Assembly (NCBI GenBank): GCA_018240405.1
Contig: JAFEFW010000614.1
Span: forward strand, 31,795-95,794
Reading direction: 5' to 3'
DNA length: 64,000 nt
Origin: Pseudomonadota bacterium
GTDB lineage: Bacteria; Pseudomonadota; Alphaproteobacteria; Acetobacterales; Acetobacteraceae
Part shown: positions 9,448 through 17,951 of the stretch, piece by piece
How the letters are laid out: the number at the start of each line of letters is the position of its first letter
Numbering within the stretch: position 1 is the first letter of the stretch
Made by a program: the position numbers and the translations under genes
Notes under the pieces: model-generated
The model's database searches: none
What the model was told of the DNA's origin: nothing
Seen by the model: only the letters and a program-made list of their open reading frames with translations

Positions 9448-10159
9448 TTGGGGATGTCTCCGTCGTGGGTCTGCGCAGAACGCCGTTGACCAGGGCTGGA
9501 ATATCGACCTGGTCGAGGCTGGTGACGACCAGATCGGCATGGGCACCGTTCAGCAAGGCTTCGTCATCGAGGCGGGCGATACCGAGACCGGCCATGCCGC
9601 CCGCCTTGGCAGCCAGGATACCGGCCGGCGCGTCCTCGATCACCACGCAGGCCTCGGGCTGAACGTCCAGCGCCTTCGCCGCGAGCAGGAACAGCGCCGG
9701 GTCCGGCTTGCCCCGCGGCACGTCGACGCCGCTGAGGTCGGCGTCAAAGATCGACAGCAGCGGACGTCCGTCCGGCGTACTCAGATGGGACAGCATGGCG
9801 CGCGCGTTCTTTGACGACGACGCCAGCGCCAGCTTCAGGCCGGCCGCGTGCAGCGCAGCGGCAAGACGCACCGCGTCGGGAAACGAATCGAACCGGCGCT
9901 CAGTGATCAGTCGCTCGATCAGCGCCTGCTTGCGGTCGGCGTAGATGATCGACTGTGCCGCGGCGTCGGGCACGCCAAGTTGCTCCAGCGCGGCGCGGGC
10001 GCCTTCGAAGCGTGGCCGCCCAGCCACGTAGGCTTGGTAGAATGCCGTGGTAAAGCGGGCGGGATCGGCGAAGCCGGCGATGGCTTCGCGCCAGGCCTGC
10101 TCGTGCGGGGAGGCGACAAGAACGCCATCAACGTCGAAGATTGCGCCAAGCAGTGCCAT
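9440..10159 (-). CDS. HAD-family hydrolase, beta-phosphoglucomutase type
   Basis: A 239-residue haloacid dehalogenase-fold enzyme. The nucleophile motif is FDVDGVL (Asp9, Asp11). The rest of the active site is ALASSSKNAR (motif II serine), RGKPDPALFLLAA (lysine) and VVIEDAPAGILAAKAGG (acidic motif). The alpha-helical cap between motifs I and II fits subclass I, as in beta-phosphoglucomutase. Overlap with the GH65 phosphorylase gene is the main argument for beta-glucose 1-phosphate to glucose 6-phosphate isomerisation; by sequence alone a phosphatase role is possible. It is first in the operon and no gene lies in the 226 bases between it and the ion-channel stop. ATG 10159 is the only start that leaves motif I intact. 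Confidence 0.9.
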   Translation of the reverse strand: MALLGAIFDVDGVLVASPHEQAWREAIAGFADPARFTTAFYQAYVAGRPRFEGARAALEQLGVPDAAAQSIIYADRKQALIERLITERRFDSFPDAVRLAAALHAAGLKLALASSSKNARAMLSHLSTPDGRPLLSIFDADLSGVDVPRGKPDPALFLLAAKALDVQPEACVVIEDAPAGILAAKAGGMAGLGIARLDDEALLNGAHADLVVTSLDQVDIPALVNGVLRRPTTETSPNA

Positions 10160-10385
10160 CTTGATGCCTATCCCAAGAGTCAGAGGTGCCGGTGCATTTG
10201 CATCACACGACGTCGGCTCGGAGTACGGAAATCAATCCTGCACTGCACAACACTATCCAGCGAGCCGCGTTAATCAGCTTGCGCAGGAGTCACATGCCCG
10301 GCGGTTCGTTCCGGAATCATAGACCAGCCCAGAGCCGTTGCACAATACAGCATTTCTTGGCCGACAGGGACTGTTGCGGCGGCAA

Positions 10386-10880
10386 TTACTCGGCGCTGGG
10401 GCGACATACGTCCGCGGGCTGTGCGGCATCAGGTTCCTCGGTTGCCTGCTGCAACGCGCGTACGCCGATTGCGGCTACCAGCCCGGTCGTCAGGATGCCG
10501 ATGAAGCCGATGCAGATGGCCAGCAGGCGGGCAATGAAGCGTAGCGGCACGATGTCGCCATAACCGATCGTCAACCCGGTAATCGCGCTGAAATACAGCG
10601 ACTCGCCTAATGACCATTCCTCAAGCACGCCGACCAACAGACCCAATGCAAGTTGCACGAACGCCAGTCCGGACAGGATCGGCCAGATCACGCGAAATTC
10701 GTTCCAGCAGCCCGTCATGAACCGCCGGCGCATCCGCACGGCACTCGATTTCGGCGCCTTCATGCGCGGTGGCTGCACCAAGATCGCACGCCATAGCGTG
10801 GCTTCATGGCTTGGCGTCGCCAGTTCCTCAGGGACAGGCAACGACTGTACGGCGGACAGGCCGCCGGCTCTCGCTTCCAT
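10386..10880 (-). CDS. Two-helix potassium channel family protein
   Basis: A 164-residue membrane protein with an ion-channel pore: first helix IWPILSGLAFVQLALGLLVGV, pore helix and selectivity filter TIGYGD (residues 104-109 from the 10880 start), then a second helix IARLLAICIGFIGILTTGLVAAIGV. This is the minimal 2TM/pore layout of KcsA-like or Kch-like channels, which assemble as tetramers in the inner membrane. No cytosolic RCK/TrkA domain is present, only a short acidic tail. The start is uncertain: ATG 10880 has no good ribosome site, and ATG 10763 (MKAPKSSAV) would give a more usual N-terminus of about 125 residues. It is transcribed alone on the minus strand. Confidence 0.85.
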   Translation of the reverse strand: MEARAGGLSAVQSLPVPEELATPSHEATLWRAILVQPPRMKAPKSSAVRMRRRFMTGCWNEFRVIWPILSGLAFVQLALGLLVGVLEEWSLGESLYFSAITGLTIGYGDIVPLRFIARLLAICIGFIGILTTGLVAAIGVRALQQATEEPDAAQPADVCRPSAE

Positions 10881-11097
10881 AACGGCAACTTCATGCTACT
10901 GCCCGCGGGAAGTGAAGGCCGATCCGTGCATCGCCAGACCGCACCCGGAATAGCATCCGTGCTAAGCGGTTGCCTCAGCCTTGTCGCCATTTGCATCGCC
11001 CTCACACGCGGGCCTGCCGTCACCGTACTAGGCCGTAACGAACCGGCGCCCGTCTCGCAGACGGTCCAACCCGGCCAGTCGCCCATCGGCGAGTCCA

Positions 11098-12453
11098 CTA
11101 GCCAGCAAGGCGCGCCACCTCGGCGGCGTCCGGCAGCACCGCCAAGTCCCAGCAGTGCTGCATCAGCGTCCGTGTCCGTTGCTCACCGAGCACCGGTACG
11201 GCCATGGCGGCGAACTTCTCCTCCAACTCCGCATTCGTCATCGGCCGTGTCGCGCTGCCGATGCCATGGTCGATCCGGCTTGTGTAGGCCCGCCCATCGC
11301 GCAGCGTGATCGTGACCACCGCCGCATCCGAGGCCAACGACGAATCGAGCGTCGCGTTCACCTTGTCCTGGAACGCCATCAGTGCCGGGTCCTTCACTGC
11401 CGTCTCGGTGTCCATATCCTGGATGCGTGCTGTGCCGCGAATGAAGCAGACGGCGGTCCAGTGGTGCAGGCTCACATGCGCCTGCATCTCATCCTTCGGG
11501 TTGCGGTTGTTGCACAGCGCCATAGCACCGGGTGACGCCTGAATCGCCACCGAGACGATATCCTCCGGCGCAGGCGTATGCCGCCGACGCAACTCCAGAC
11601 AGGCATCAATGATCGGATGGATGACGATCCCGCACGGGTAAGGCTTATAAGTATTGCGCAGGATTTCAAATCGCGTGCCCAGGTCACCGGTCAGCGCGTC
11701 CAGGTCCGGTTCCTCACAGTACACGCTCAGGAAGCCGTAGCGGCCCTCGAGTGGCGCTGACGAACTGGTAAATCCTGCCCGCGCCAGAAACGCCGCCCGT
11801 AGTCCGGTCTGCGCCGCCTGGGCCGGCATCATCGGCGTGCAAAGGCTGCCATGCAGCGCCCGGAAGCCCGCCGCCTGCGACAGTGCAATGCCGATCGCGG
11901 TCCGCGTCGTCGGCAGATCCAGGCCGAGCAGCCGCGCGGCTGCGATCACGGCGCCAAAGCCACCGGTGATGCCAGTGCCGGACCACGCCATCGAGCCCCT
12001 CGCGGGCGGAACCGTCAACGCTTTACACAACCGGCACTCCATCTCAACGCCAAGGGCAAACGCTGCCAGCAGATCGCTGCCTGTTACTGGTTCCACCTCC
12101 GCCAGCGCCAGGACGGCGGACGCTACCGGCCCGCTTGGGTGCACCACTGCCTGCTCATGCGTGTCATCGTAGCTGTAGATACTGGAGGCGAGACAGTTGA
12201 TCAGGGCCGCATTCAGTGCGTCGGAACGCCGCCCGCGGCCGAGTAATGTTGCCTGCCCGGCTCCAGCAAAGGGCTGCAGCGCTTGTAACGTCAGTGTCAC
12301 GCCGGGGTGATGCGCTCCGCCCAAGGTGCATCCAACGAAATTGAAGAATGAGCGCAATGCTTCCTGCCGGACCGAAGCGGGCAGCTCCGCGCCTTTCGTG
12401 CCGACAACGTAGGATGCAATGGTGGTAGAGATGGCTTTACCAGCCGACAACAT
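11098..12453 (-). CDS. MmgE/PrpD family protein
   Basis: A 451-residue member of the MmgE/PrpD family, whose characterised members are 2-methylcitrate dehydratase (PrpD), cis-aconitate decarboxylase and iminodisuccinate epimerase. The large helical domain spans roughly residues 1-270 and 400-451, with the small lid domain between. Recognisable segments are SYDDTHEQAVVHPSGPVASAVLALAE, MAWSGTGITGGFGAVIAAARLLGLD and ILRNTYKPYPCGIVIHPIIDA. ATG 12453 is preceded by GGAGGAA at ideal spacing; about 73 codons of open frame upstream look non-coding. The SDR gene lies 31 bases upstream on the same strand, so the two are probably co-transcribed. No prpB or prpC is nearby, so a methylcitrate role is not supported. 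Confidence 0.9.
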   Translation of the reverse strand: MLSAGKAISTTIASYVVGTKGAELPASVRQEALRSFFNFVGCTLGGAHHPGVTLTLQALQPFAGAGQATLLGRGRRSDALNAALINCLASSIYSYDDTHEQAVVHPSGPVASAVLALAEVEPVTGSDLLAAFALGVEMECRLCKALTVPPARGSMAWSGTGITGGFGAVIAAARLLGLDLPTTRTAIGIALSQAAGFRALHGSLCTPMMPAQAAQTGLRAAFLARAGFTSSSAPLEGRYGFLSVYCEEPDLDALTGDLGTRFEILRNTYKPYPCGIVIHPIIDACLELRRRHTPAPEDIVSVAIQASPGAMALCNNRNPKDEMQAHVSLHHWTAVCFIRGTARIQDMDTETAVKDPALMAFQDKVNATLDSSLASDAAVVTITLRDGRAYTSRIDHGIGSATRPMTNAELEEKFAAMAVPVLGEQRTRTLMQHCWDLAVLPDAAEVARLAG

Positions 12454-12484
12454 GACATTTCCTCCATCTGCACGGGATTGTTGC

Positions 12485-13273
12485 TTACAGCGATCGGGTT
12501 GCACCACCATCCACGTCGATAATGGACCCTTGGATGAAGTCCGCCTTGGTGGACGCCAGATAAGCAACAAGCGAGCCGATTTCTTCCGGGCGGCCGACCC
12601 GGGTTGTGCCGTGCGATGCCAGCAGAAGGCGCACCACCGCCTCACGGTCCAGCGATCGCTCTTCCATGACACGTGCCACGTTCCGGTTGAAACGGTCTGT
12701 CGCGATCAGACCGGGATTAATAGCATTGACGCGCACGCCGTGATTTATGCCGACGTCAGCCATTGCCTTGGTAAAGTTGAGTAACGCGACGTTGACGGAA
12801 CCGCCGATAGTGAACTCCGCCGATCCCGCTCTGGACCCGATACCGACAATGTTGACGATGCTGCCACTTGTCGTACGCAAGTGAGGCCAAGCTGCCCTGG
12901 TCATACGCACATAACCGTGGAACTTGAGGGCAAAGCCGTCCATCCAGTCATCTTCGGTCAAGGCAAAGAAGTCGGCTCGCTTGGTGGCACCGGCATTGTT
13001 AACCAGCAAGTCGAGCCTTCCGAACCGTGCAACTGCCGCGGATACTGCTGCACTTGCGGCGTCCGGCTGCCGCAGGTCGGCCGCAAAAATACTGGCTTGG
13101 ATGCTGTTCTTGGCTGTCAGCCCCGCTGCAACCGCCTGCAACGCGGCTGTATCGCGCGCCACCAGGCAAACGTGCATCCCTTCCGCGGCAAGTTCCGATG
13201 CGATTGCGGCGCCGATGCCGCGACTCGCACCCGTTACCAGTGCGACTTTTTGCTCAAGCCCCAGTTGCACCAC
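12485..13273 (-). CDS. SDR family oxidoreductase with atypical active site
   Basis: A 262-residue short-chain dehydrogenase/reductase fold. The nucleotide-binding motif TGASRGIG, the structural NNAG and the C-terminal DVDGG all fit the classical family. The catalytic region does not: where YxxxK is expected the sequence reads AEFTIGGSVNVALLNFTK, with Phe at the tyrosine position and Asn/Gly where lysine should be. The preceding serine region is IVNIVGIGSRAG. It may still bind NAD(P) but use different chemistry or none. Start ATG 13273 is the only one upstream of the Rossmann motif. It probably forms an operon with MmgE/PrpD downstream and is divergent from mucR. Confidence 0.88.
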   Translation of the reverse strand: MVQLGLEQKVALVTGASRGIGAAIASELAAEGMHVCLVARDTAALQAVAAGLTAKNSIQASIFAADLRQPDAASAAVSAAVARFGRLDLLVNNAGATKRADFFALTEDDWMDGFALKFHGYVRMTRAAWPHLRTTSGSIVNIVGIGSRAGSAEFTIGGSVNVALLNFTKAMADVGINHGVRVNAINPGLIATDRFNRNVARVMEERSLDREAVVRLLLASHGTTRVGRPEEIGSLVAYLASTKADFIQGSIIDVDGGATRSL

Positions 13274-13371
13274 AACCTCCCGCCCAGTTTCGGGTCAAAT
13301 GATGCGCGCGCAGCGGTGAGTTCGCAAATTCGTGGGTGAAGATGGGGTCGAATCCTGTGGTAGCAACGCAA

Positions 13372-13411
13372 ACAACTGTTGTGCTATTACGCGCCGGCCG
13401 TATATTCGGCC
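13372..13411 (+). promoter_or_regulatory. Candidate mucR promoter with two overlapping inverted repeats
   Basis: A sigma70-like promoter reads TTGTGC (13379-13384), 16 bases, then TATATT (13401-13406), placing the start of transcription about 20 bases before the mucR ATG. Each hexamer lies in or overlaps a small palindrome: ACAACTGTTGT (13372-13382) and GGCCG-TATATT-CGGCC (13396-13411). Ros/MucR proteins are known to repress their own genes, so these are candidate operators. Prediction by eye only. Confidence 0.45.
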
Positions 13412-13435
13412 GCGCGAGTTGCAGGAAAGAAACAG

Positions 13436-13879
13436 ATGACCGAGGACGTACTGACCCTGACGGCGCAGATTGTAAGCGCCCACGTGACCAAGAACCCGGT
13501 TCCGGTTGAGGAGCTGCCTTCTCTGATCCGGGAGGTGTACAAGACTCTGTCGACTGTTGGGGAGGCCGCTCCGGCCGTTGGTGCCTCCAAGCCCGCGGTG
13601 CAGATCACCAAGTCGGTGTTCCCGGATTACATCGTCTGCCTGGAGTGCGGCAAGCAGATGACGATGCTGAAACGGCATCTCATGACAGAACACACCATGA
13701 CGATCGACCAGTACCGCGCCAAGTGGACTTTGCCGTCTAACTACCCGATGGTGGCCCCGAACTACGCGGAAACCCGTTCAAACCTGGCGAAGAAGATGGG
13801 CCTGGGCCGCAGCCGGACCGTTACACCGGCGCCGAAGAAGGCCGGACGCCGGCCAGGACCAAAGCGCGGCCGCGCCTGA
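13436..13879 (+). CDS. MucR/Ros family zinc-finger transcriptional regulator
   Basis: A 147-residue regulator of the Ros/MucR family, which in alphaproteobacteria controls exopolysaccharide, motility and cell-cycle genes by binding AT-rich targets. The prokaryotic Cys2His2 zinc finger is CLECGKQMTMLKRHLMTEH (two Cys, two His), followed by TIDQYRAKWTLPSNYPMVAPNY, the hallmark of the family. The tail RRPGPKRGRA is basic. ATG 13436 follows AGGAAAG and starts TEDVLTLTAQIVSAHV, the usual N-terminus; an ATG at 13379 lies before the predicted -10 and is unlikely. It is monocistronic, with a candidate promoter upstream and a strong terminator downstream. Confidence 0.95.
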   Translation: MTEDVLTLTAQIVSAHVTKNPVPVEELPSLIREVYKTLSTVGEAAPAVGASKPAVQITKSVFPDYIVCLECGKQMTMLKRHLMTEHTMTIDQYRAKWTLPSNYPMVAPNYAETRSNLAKKMGLGRSRTVTPAPKKAGRRPGPKRGRA

Positions 13880-13910
13880 CACATGTCATAGTTTAAGACA
13901 TTCCACTCCG

Positions 13911-13940
13911 GCGGCGCTGCCCGAAGGCAGCGCCGCTTTC
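13911..13940 (+). terminator. Rho-independent terminator of mucR
   Basis: Perfect 11-bp stem GCGGCGCTGCC / GGCAGCGCCGC closed by a CGAA tetraloop and followed by TTTCGATT, 31 bases after the mucR stop. The stem is symmetric and could also slow transcription of the convergent enoyl-CoA hydratase gene at 13981, but the T-rich tail favours the plus strand. Confidence 0.75.
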
Positions 13941-13980
13941 GATTCAGGGCGGCGCGGCACCTGTGTCCACGCGGCGCAGA

Positions 13981-14781
13981 TCAGCGACCCTTGAAGCTGC
14001 GCGGCTTGCGCTTCTCCTTGAAGGCCAGTGCAGCCTCATGGAAATCTTCCGTCAGATACAGCTTCATCGGCGCCTGCATGAACGCCGCCTCCTTGGCGTA
14101 ACGGTCGAGATTCCAACGACGCGCACGTACGGTGGCCCTGACAGACAGCGGCGGATTGGCCGCGACATCCCGCGCCATCGCCTGGGCAACTTCCATCACC
14201 TTGTCCTTTGGCGCGACGCGGTTGATCACGTTGGCCGCATGCGCTTCCTCGGCGGTAAAATAGCGGCCGGTCAGCGACACTTCATCGCCAAACGCGCCGG
14301 CGCCGCGGAAATGAAATTGCGCCCAATGCTTGGCCGCGCCGAGCCCACGGGAGGTTTCCGTCAGCTGAAATCGTGTCTCCGTTTCGGCAACAATCAGGTC
14401 GCAATCCAGTACCATGCCAAGCCCAAGACCCAGCACATAGCCATGCACCGCGGCAATCACAGGTTTGAAGTTGACGGATTGAAACAACAGATCTGCGGCG
14501 TTGGCGCCATGGCCTTGCGGCCCGCCAAGCCGCTCAAACTCCTCGCGCGATCGCAATTGCCGCTGGTGCACGTCAGCGCCGCTGCAGAATGCCCGGCCAC
14601 GTCCGCACAGGATCGCGACATAGGCATCAGGGTCGGCGTCGAAACGGCGGAAAGCGGCCATCAACTGGCGCACAACCTCATCGCTGACGGCGTTCAGCTT
14701 CTCCGGCCGGTTCATAGCAATCGTCGCAATCTTGTCCTGGCATTCATAGTCGACATACTGGCGTTCCGCTTCATCCGTCAT
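13981..14781 (-). CDS. Enoyl-CoA hydratase/isomerase family protein
   Basis: A 266-residue crotonase-fold enzyme acting on an acyl-CoA. The CoA-binding and oxyanion region reads GRGRAFCSGAD and AAVHGYVLGLGLGMVLDCDL. The usual second acidic position falls in RFQLTETSRGLGAA, which differs from classical hydratases, so the reaction (hydratase, isomerase or other) is open. ATG 14781 is used because AGGGAGA precedes it; 17 more codons are open upstream. It is divergent from a second crotonase gene across 85 bases, and the two together with the luciferase-like gene form one locus. Confidence 0.9.
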   Translation of the reverse strand: MTDEAERQYVDYECQDKIATIAMNRPEKLNAVSDEVVRQLMAAFRRFDADPDAYVAILCGRGRAFCSGADVHQRQLRSREEFERLGGPQGHGANAADLLFQSVNFKPVIAAVHGYVLGLGLGMVLDCDLIVAETETRFQLTETSRGLGAAKHWAQFHFRGAGAFGDEVSLTGRYFTAEEAHAANVINRVAPKDKVMEVAQAMARDVAANPPLSVRATVRARRWNLDRYAKEAAFMQAPMKLYLTEDFHEAALAFKEKRKPRSFKGR

Positions 14782-14866
14782 AGACGCGTCTCCCTGGCTT
14801 CTGTTGCCGTTGGGAATAGCGTAGCCTTCCATCTATCAACGGCAAACCCGGCGGAGGAACGTCATC

Positions 14867-15664
14867 ATGAAGCACGGCAGGATTCTGCTGGAACCCCACG
14901 GAGACGTCATGGTCATGACGCTCAACGACCCCAGCGTGCTGAACGCGTTCGGCCAGAAACTGCGCGACGACATGACCGAAGCGCTCGATATCGTCGAGTC
15001 GGGCAAGGCGCGCTGCCTGGTGATCACCGGCGCCGGCCGGGCATTCTGTTCCGGGGCCAACCTGAATGACCCTGACCGCAAGCCACGCGACCGCGCCGCC
15101 GAGGCACGTGGTGAGGCGAAGACCGATCTGGAGTCCTGGTACAACCCGACTTTCATGCGCCTGCGCGCGCTGCCCTTTCCTGTGGTCACCGCGATCAACG
15201 GCATCGCCGCTGGTGCGGGCATGAGTCTGGCGCTATCCGGCGATATTCGCATCGCTGCGCGCTCCGCCTATTTTCTACAGGCGTTCGCGCGTATCGGACT
15301 AGTACCGGATTGCGGCTCCTCCTGGATCCTGCCGCGGCTGATCGGCATGGCCCGCGCCATGGAGCTTTCACTCATGGCGGAACGACTTCCTGCCGAAACG
15401 GCCTTGCAGTGGGGCATGATCAACCGGCTCGAGGATGATGCGGCACTGATGCCGAAGGCTCTCGAGGTCGGCACGGCGCTCGCCGCCGGCCCGCGGTCAC
15501 TGGGGCTGATCCGCAGGCTGTACTGGGAAGGCATGGAGAACGGCTACGCCGCACAGCTTGCATTGGAGTCGAAGTTGCAGACGGAAGCGGCGCTGAGCCG
15601 TGATTACGAGGAAGGTGTCAGCGCCTTCCGGGAGAAGCGCCCGACCCGGTTCACCGGCCAGTAG
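14867..15664 (+). CDS. Enoyl-CoA hydratase/isomerase, PaaG-like
   Basis: A 265-residue crotonase-fold protein. The oxyanion-hole segments GAGRAFCSGANL and TAINGIAAGAGMSLALSGDI are intact. The substrate region AYFLQAFARIGLVPDCGSSW carries the PDxG acidic position typical of PaaG-type isomerases (epoxyphenylacetyl-CoA isomerase) rather than beta-oxidation hydratases. The C-terminus SAFREKRPTRFTGQ is the usual family ending. GGAGGAACG precedes ATG 14867. The luciferase-like monooxygenase gene begins 17 bases downstream, so the two are almost certainly one transcript. With no other paa genes here, the substrate is unknown. Confidence 0.9.
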   Translation: MKHGRILLEPHGDVMVMTLNDPSVLNAFGQKLRDDMTEALDIVESGKARCLVITGAGRAFCSGANLNDPDRKPRDRAAEARGEAKTDLESWYNPTFMRLRALPFPVVTAINGIAAGAGMSLALSGDIRIAARSAYFLQAFARIGLVPDCGSSWILPRLIGMARAMELSLMAERLPAETALQWGMINRLEDDAALMPKALEVGTALAAGPRSLGLIRRLYWEGMENGYAAQLALESKLQTEAALSRDYEEGVSAFREKRPTRFTGQ

Positions 15665-15681
15665 ATCGGAGGTTATTTCAT

Positions 15682-16506
15682 ATGCGCATTGGCATTGTCA
15701 CCATCCCAGCTCCGCTGCCGTCCGGACCGCCACTGGTTGAGCGCGTCTGCGCTCTCGCCCGCGACGTCGAACGTCTGGGCTTTCACGGATTATGGGTCAC
15801 CGATGCCTTTGCACGCGGTAAGCCCACCCTCGACCCGCTGATCCTGCTCGGTGCGCTTGCCAGCCAGACCAGCCGCATCGAGCTCGGCACCTGCGTGGTG
15901 CAGGTGCCGCTGCGCCATCCGGTCGAGCACGCGCATCGCGTTCAGACGCTGAACCTGCTGACGCAGGGTCGGCTGCGCTTCGGCGTCGGCAGCGGGTCCA
16001 CCAAGCACGACTTCGACGCCGTAGAGGCCGACTACGATACCCGCTTCAAGACACTGACGTCGTACCTGGAGGTCATGCGGAAGGTATGGGCCGGCGAACC
16101 GGTCTACGGACCCGCCATCTCGCTGTGGCCGGGCACCGAGGGCGGGCCGCCGGTGCTGCTAGGCGCCTGGCGCAGCGAGCGGTGGATCAACCTGTCGGCG
16201 AAGGTGCTGCAGGGGTGGATCGCGTCAGGCATCCATACCTCGATGGAGGATCTGGCCCTCGGGCTGAAGATGTTCCGCGATGCCGGCGGGAAACGGGCGG
16301 TGCTGGCGAACATCTTTGCTGATTTCCGCGCCACGCCGGGTAACCTGCCGATGGCGCACGTGCCGAAGATCTCGCTGTTCTGCTCGCCAGCAGAGGCGCG
16401 GGACCGGCTGCGGCGGCTGGAGGATCTGGGGCTGGATGATGCTTTGCTGGTGTGCCCGTCGGACGATCCCGGGCAACTGGAGACGATCGCGGGCCTGATG
16501 CGGTAG
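15682..16506 (+). CDS. LLM-class (luciferase-like) flavin-dependent oxidoreductase
   Basis: A 274-residue TIM-barrel flavin enzyme of the bacterial luciferase superfamily, using FMN or F420. Visible features are the N-terminal strand RIGIVTIPAPLPSG, GFHGLWVTDAFARGKPTLDPL, the ELGTCVVQVPLRHPVEHAHR segment and RLRFGVGSGSTKHDFDAVEADYDTR, which matches the family GxGxGxxxxEF region. It is slightly shorter than many members. GGAGGTT precedes ATG 15682. Coupling with a PaaG-like isomerase suggests oxidation in the breakdown of an aromatic or branched CoA ester, but that is inference from context. It is convergent with serS; the 164-base gap contains no clear terminator. Confidence 0.9.
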   Translation: MRIGIVTIPAPLPSGPPLVERVCALARDVERLGFHGLWVTDAFARGKPTLDPLILLGALASQTSRIELGTCVVQVPLRHPVEHAHRVQTLNLLTQGRLRFGVGSGSTKHDFDAVEADYDTRFKTLTSYLEVMRKVWAGEPVYGPAISLWPGTEGGPPVLLGAWRSERWINLSAKVLQGWIASGIHTSMEDLALGLKMFRDAGGKRAVLANIFADFRATPGNLPMAHVPKISLFCSPAEARDRLRRLEDLGLDDALLVCPSDDPGQLETIAGLMR

Positions 16507-16670
16507 GCAGCCGCGTCCTGTTGGTGTGGCAAGCGCAGGCTTGTCACCCACACCTGTGGCGGTTGGCCGGCTGGCGGCAGCAAGGCTTGCCGCAGCCGCG
16601 GGGAGTGCAGGGCGTCACCTGCCATGGCGGTCGATGGAGCGGCCCCCTGCAGATTGCGGGTGGTGCCGCC

Positions 16671-17948
16671 CTACCCCGCGCTGATCACCTCGATCCCCCC
16701 CATGTATGGGCGCAGCACCTCCGGCACCAGGATGGACCCGTCCGCCTGCTGGCATGTCTCCATCACCGCGATCAACGCCCGGCCGACCGCGACGCCGGAG
16801 CCGTTCAGCGTGTGCACATAGCCGATGGTCTTGCCGTCCGTGCCGCCACGGAAACGCCCGTTCATCCGCCGCGCCTGGAAGTCGCGGCAGTTGGAGCAGG
16901 AAGAAATCTCCCGGTATGCCTGCTGGCCGGGCAGCCAGACCTCCAGGTCATGCGTCCGCGTAGAGGCAAAGCCGGTATCGCCAGAGCACAGCACCACTCG
17001 GCGGTAGCTCAGGCCAAGCTTCTCCAGCACTGTCTCGGCGCAGCGTGTCATCCGCTCATGCTCCGCCACGCTCTGCTCAGGCGTCGTAATGGAGACGAGT
17101 TCGACCTTGCGGAACTGGTGCTGGCGCAGCATGCCGCGAGTGTCGCGGCCGGCGCTGCCCGCCTCGCTGCGATAGCAGTCGGTCAGCGCGGTCATGCGCA
17201 GCGGCAACTGCTTCTCCAGCACGATGTCGCCGGCCACCGTATTGGTCAGCGGCACCTCGGCGGTGGGGATCAGGTAACGGCCGTCGGTGGTCTTGAACAA
17301 GTCTTCCTCAAACTTCGGCAGGCTGCCGGTGCCATACACCGCCGCCGCGTTGACCAGGTACGGCATCGACATTTCCGTATAGCCATGCTCCTGCGTGTGC
17401 AGGTCGAGCATGAACTGGCCCAACGCCCGTTCCAACCGGGCAAGCGCGCCGCGCAGCACGACAAAGCGGGCGCCGGCCAGCTTCGCCGCGGTGGCGAAGT
17501 CCATCATCCCCAGCGCCTCGCCCAACTCGAAGTGCTGCCTGGCCTGGAAGTTCAAAGTGCGCGGCTCGCCATATGTCTTCAGCACAACATTGGCGGATTC
17601 ATCCGCGCCGTCGGGGACCGAGGCATCCAGAATGTTCGGCAGCACCTCCAGCGCGGCGCGGATCGCGCCGTCCAGCTCAGCGGCCCGCGCCTCCAGCCCC
17701 TCCACATCGCCACGCAGCGCGGTCGCCTCGGCTTCCAGTGCCGCGGTGTCGGCGCCTGTGCGCTTGCCCTGGCCAATTTCCCGCGCCAGCGCGTTGCGGC
17801 GGGCCTGCTTCTCCTGCACTGCCGTCGCAGCGGCCCGCCGGTCTGAGTCCAACGCCAGAATCGCGTCCGATGACGGCGGCAGTCCCCTCCGTCCCAGCGC
17901 GGCATCGAACGCCGCGGGATCGGCGCGGACGGCGCGGATATCGTGCAT
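16671..17948 (-). CDS. serS: Serine--tRNA ligase
   Basis: A 425-residue class II seryl-tRNA synthetase that charges tRNA-Ser and tRNA-Sec. The N-terminal coiled-coil arm (about residues 30-100, [19 protein letters not shown] onward) contacts tRNA. The catalytic core shows [13 protein letters not shown], the serine site TAEVPLTN, motif 2 around FRKVELVS and motif 3 [14 protein letters not shown] near the C-terminus. Length is normal. It is three bases downstream of the tatC stop in a tatB-tatC-serS operon, an arrangement common in alphaproteobacteria. No T-box or other leader was seen. Confidence 0.98.
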   Translation of the reverse strand: MHDIRAVRADPAAFDAALGRRGLPPSSDAILALDSDRRAAATAVQEKQARRNALAREIGQGKRTGADTAALEAEATALRGDVEGLEARAAELDGAIRAALEVLPNILDASVPDGADESANVVLKTYGEPRTLNFQARQHFELGEALGMMDFATAAKLAGARFVVLRGALARLERALGQFMLDLHTQEHGYTEMSMPYLVNAAAVYGTGSLPKFEEDLFKTTDGRYLIPTAEVPLTNTVAGDIVLEKQLPLRMTALTDCYRSEAGSAGRDTRGMLRQHQFRKVELVSITTPEQSVAEHERMTRCAETVLEKLGLSYRRVVLCSGDTGFASTRTHDLEVWLPGQQAYREISSCSNCRDFQARRMNGRFRGGTDGKTIGYVHTLNGSGVAVGRALIAVMETCQQADGSILVPEVLRPYMGGIEVISAG

Positions 17949-17951
17949 GGC

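Noticed and set aside
13335-13365. tRNA-like T-arm (GGGGTCGAATCCTG)
   Set aside because: No matching acceptor, D- or anticodon arm nearby.
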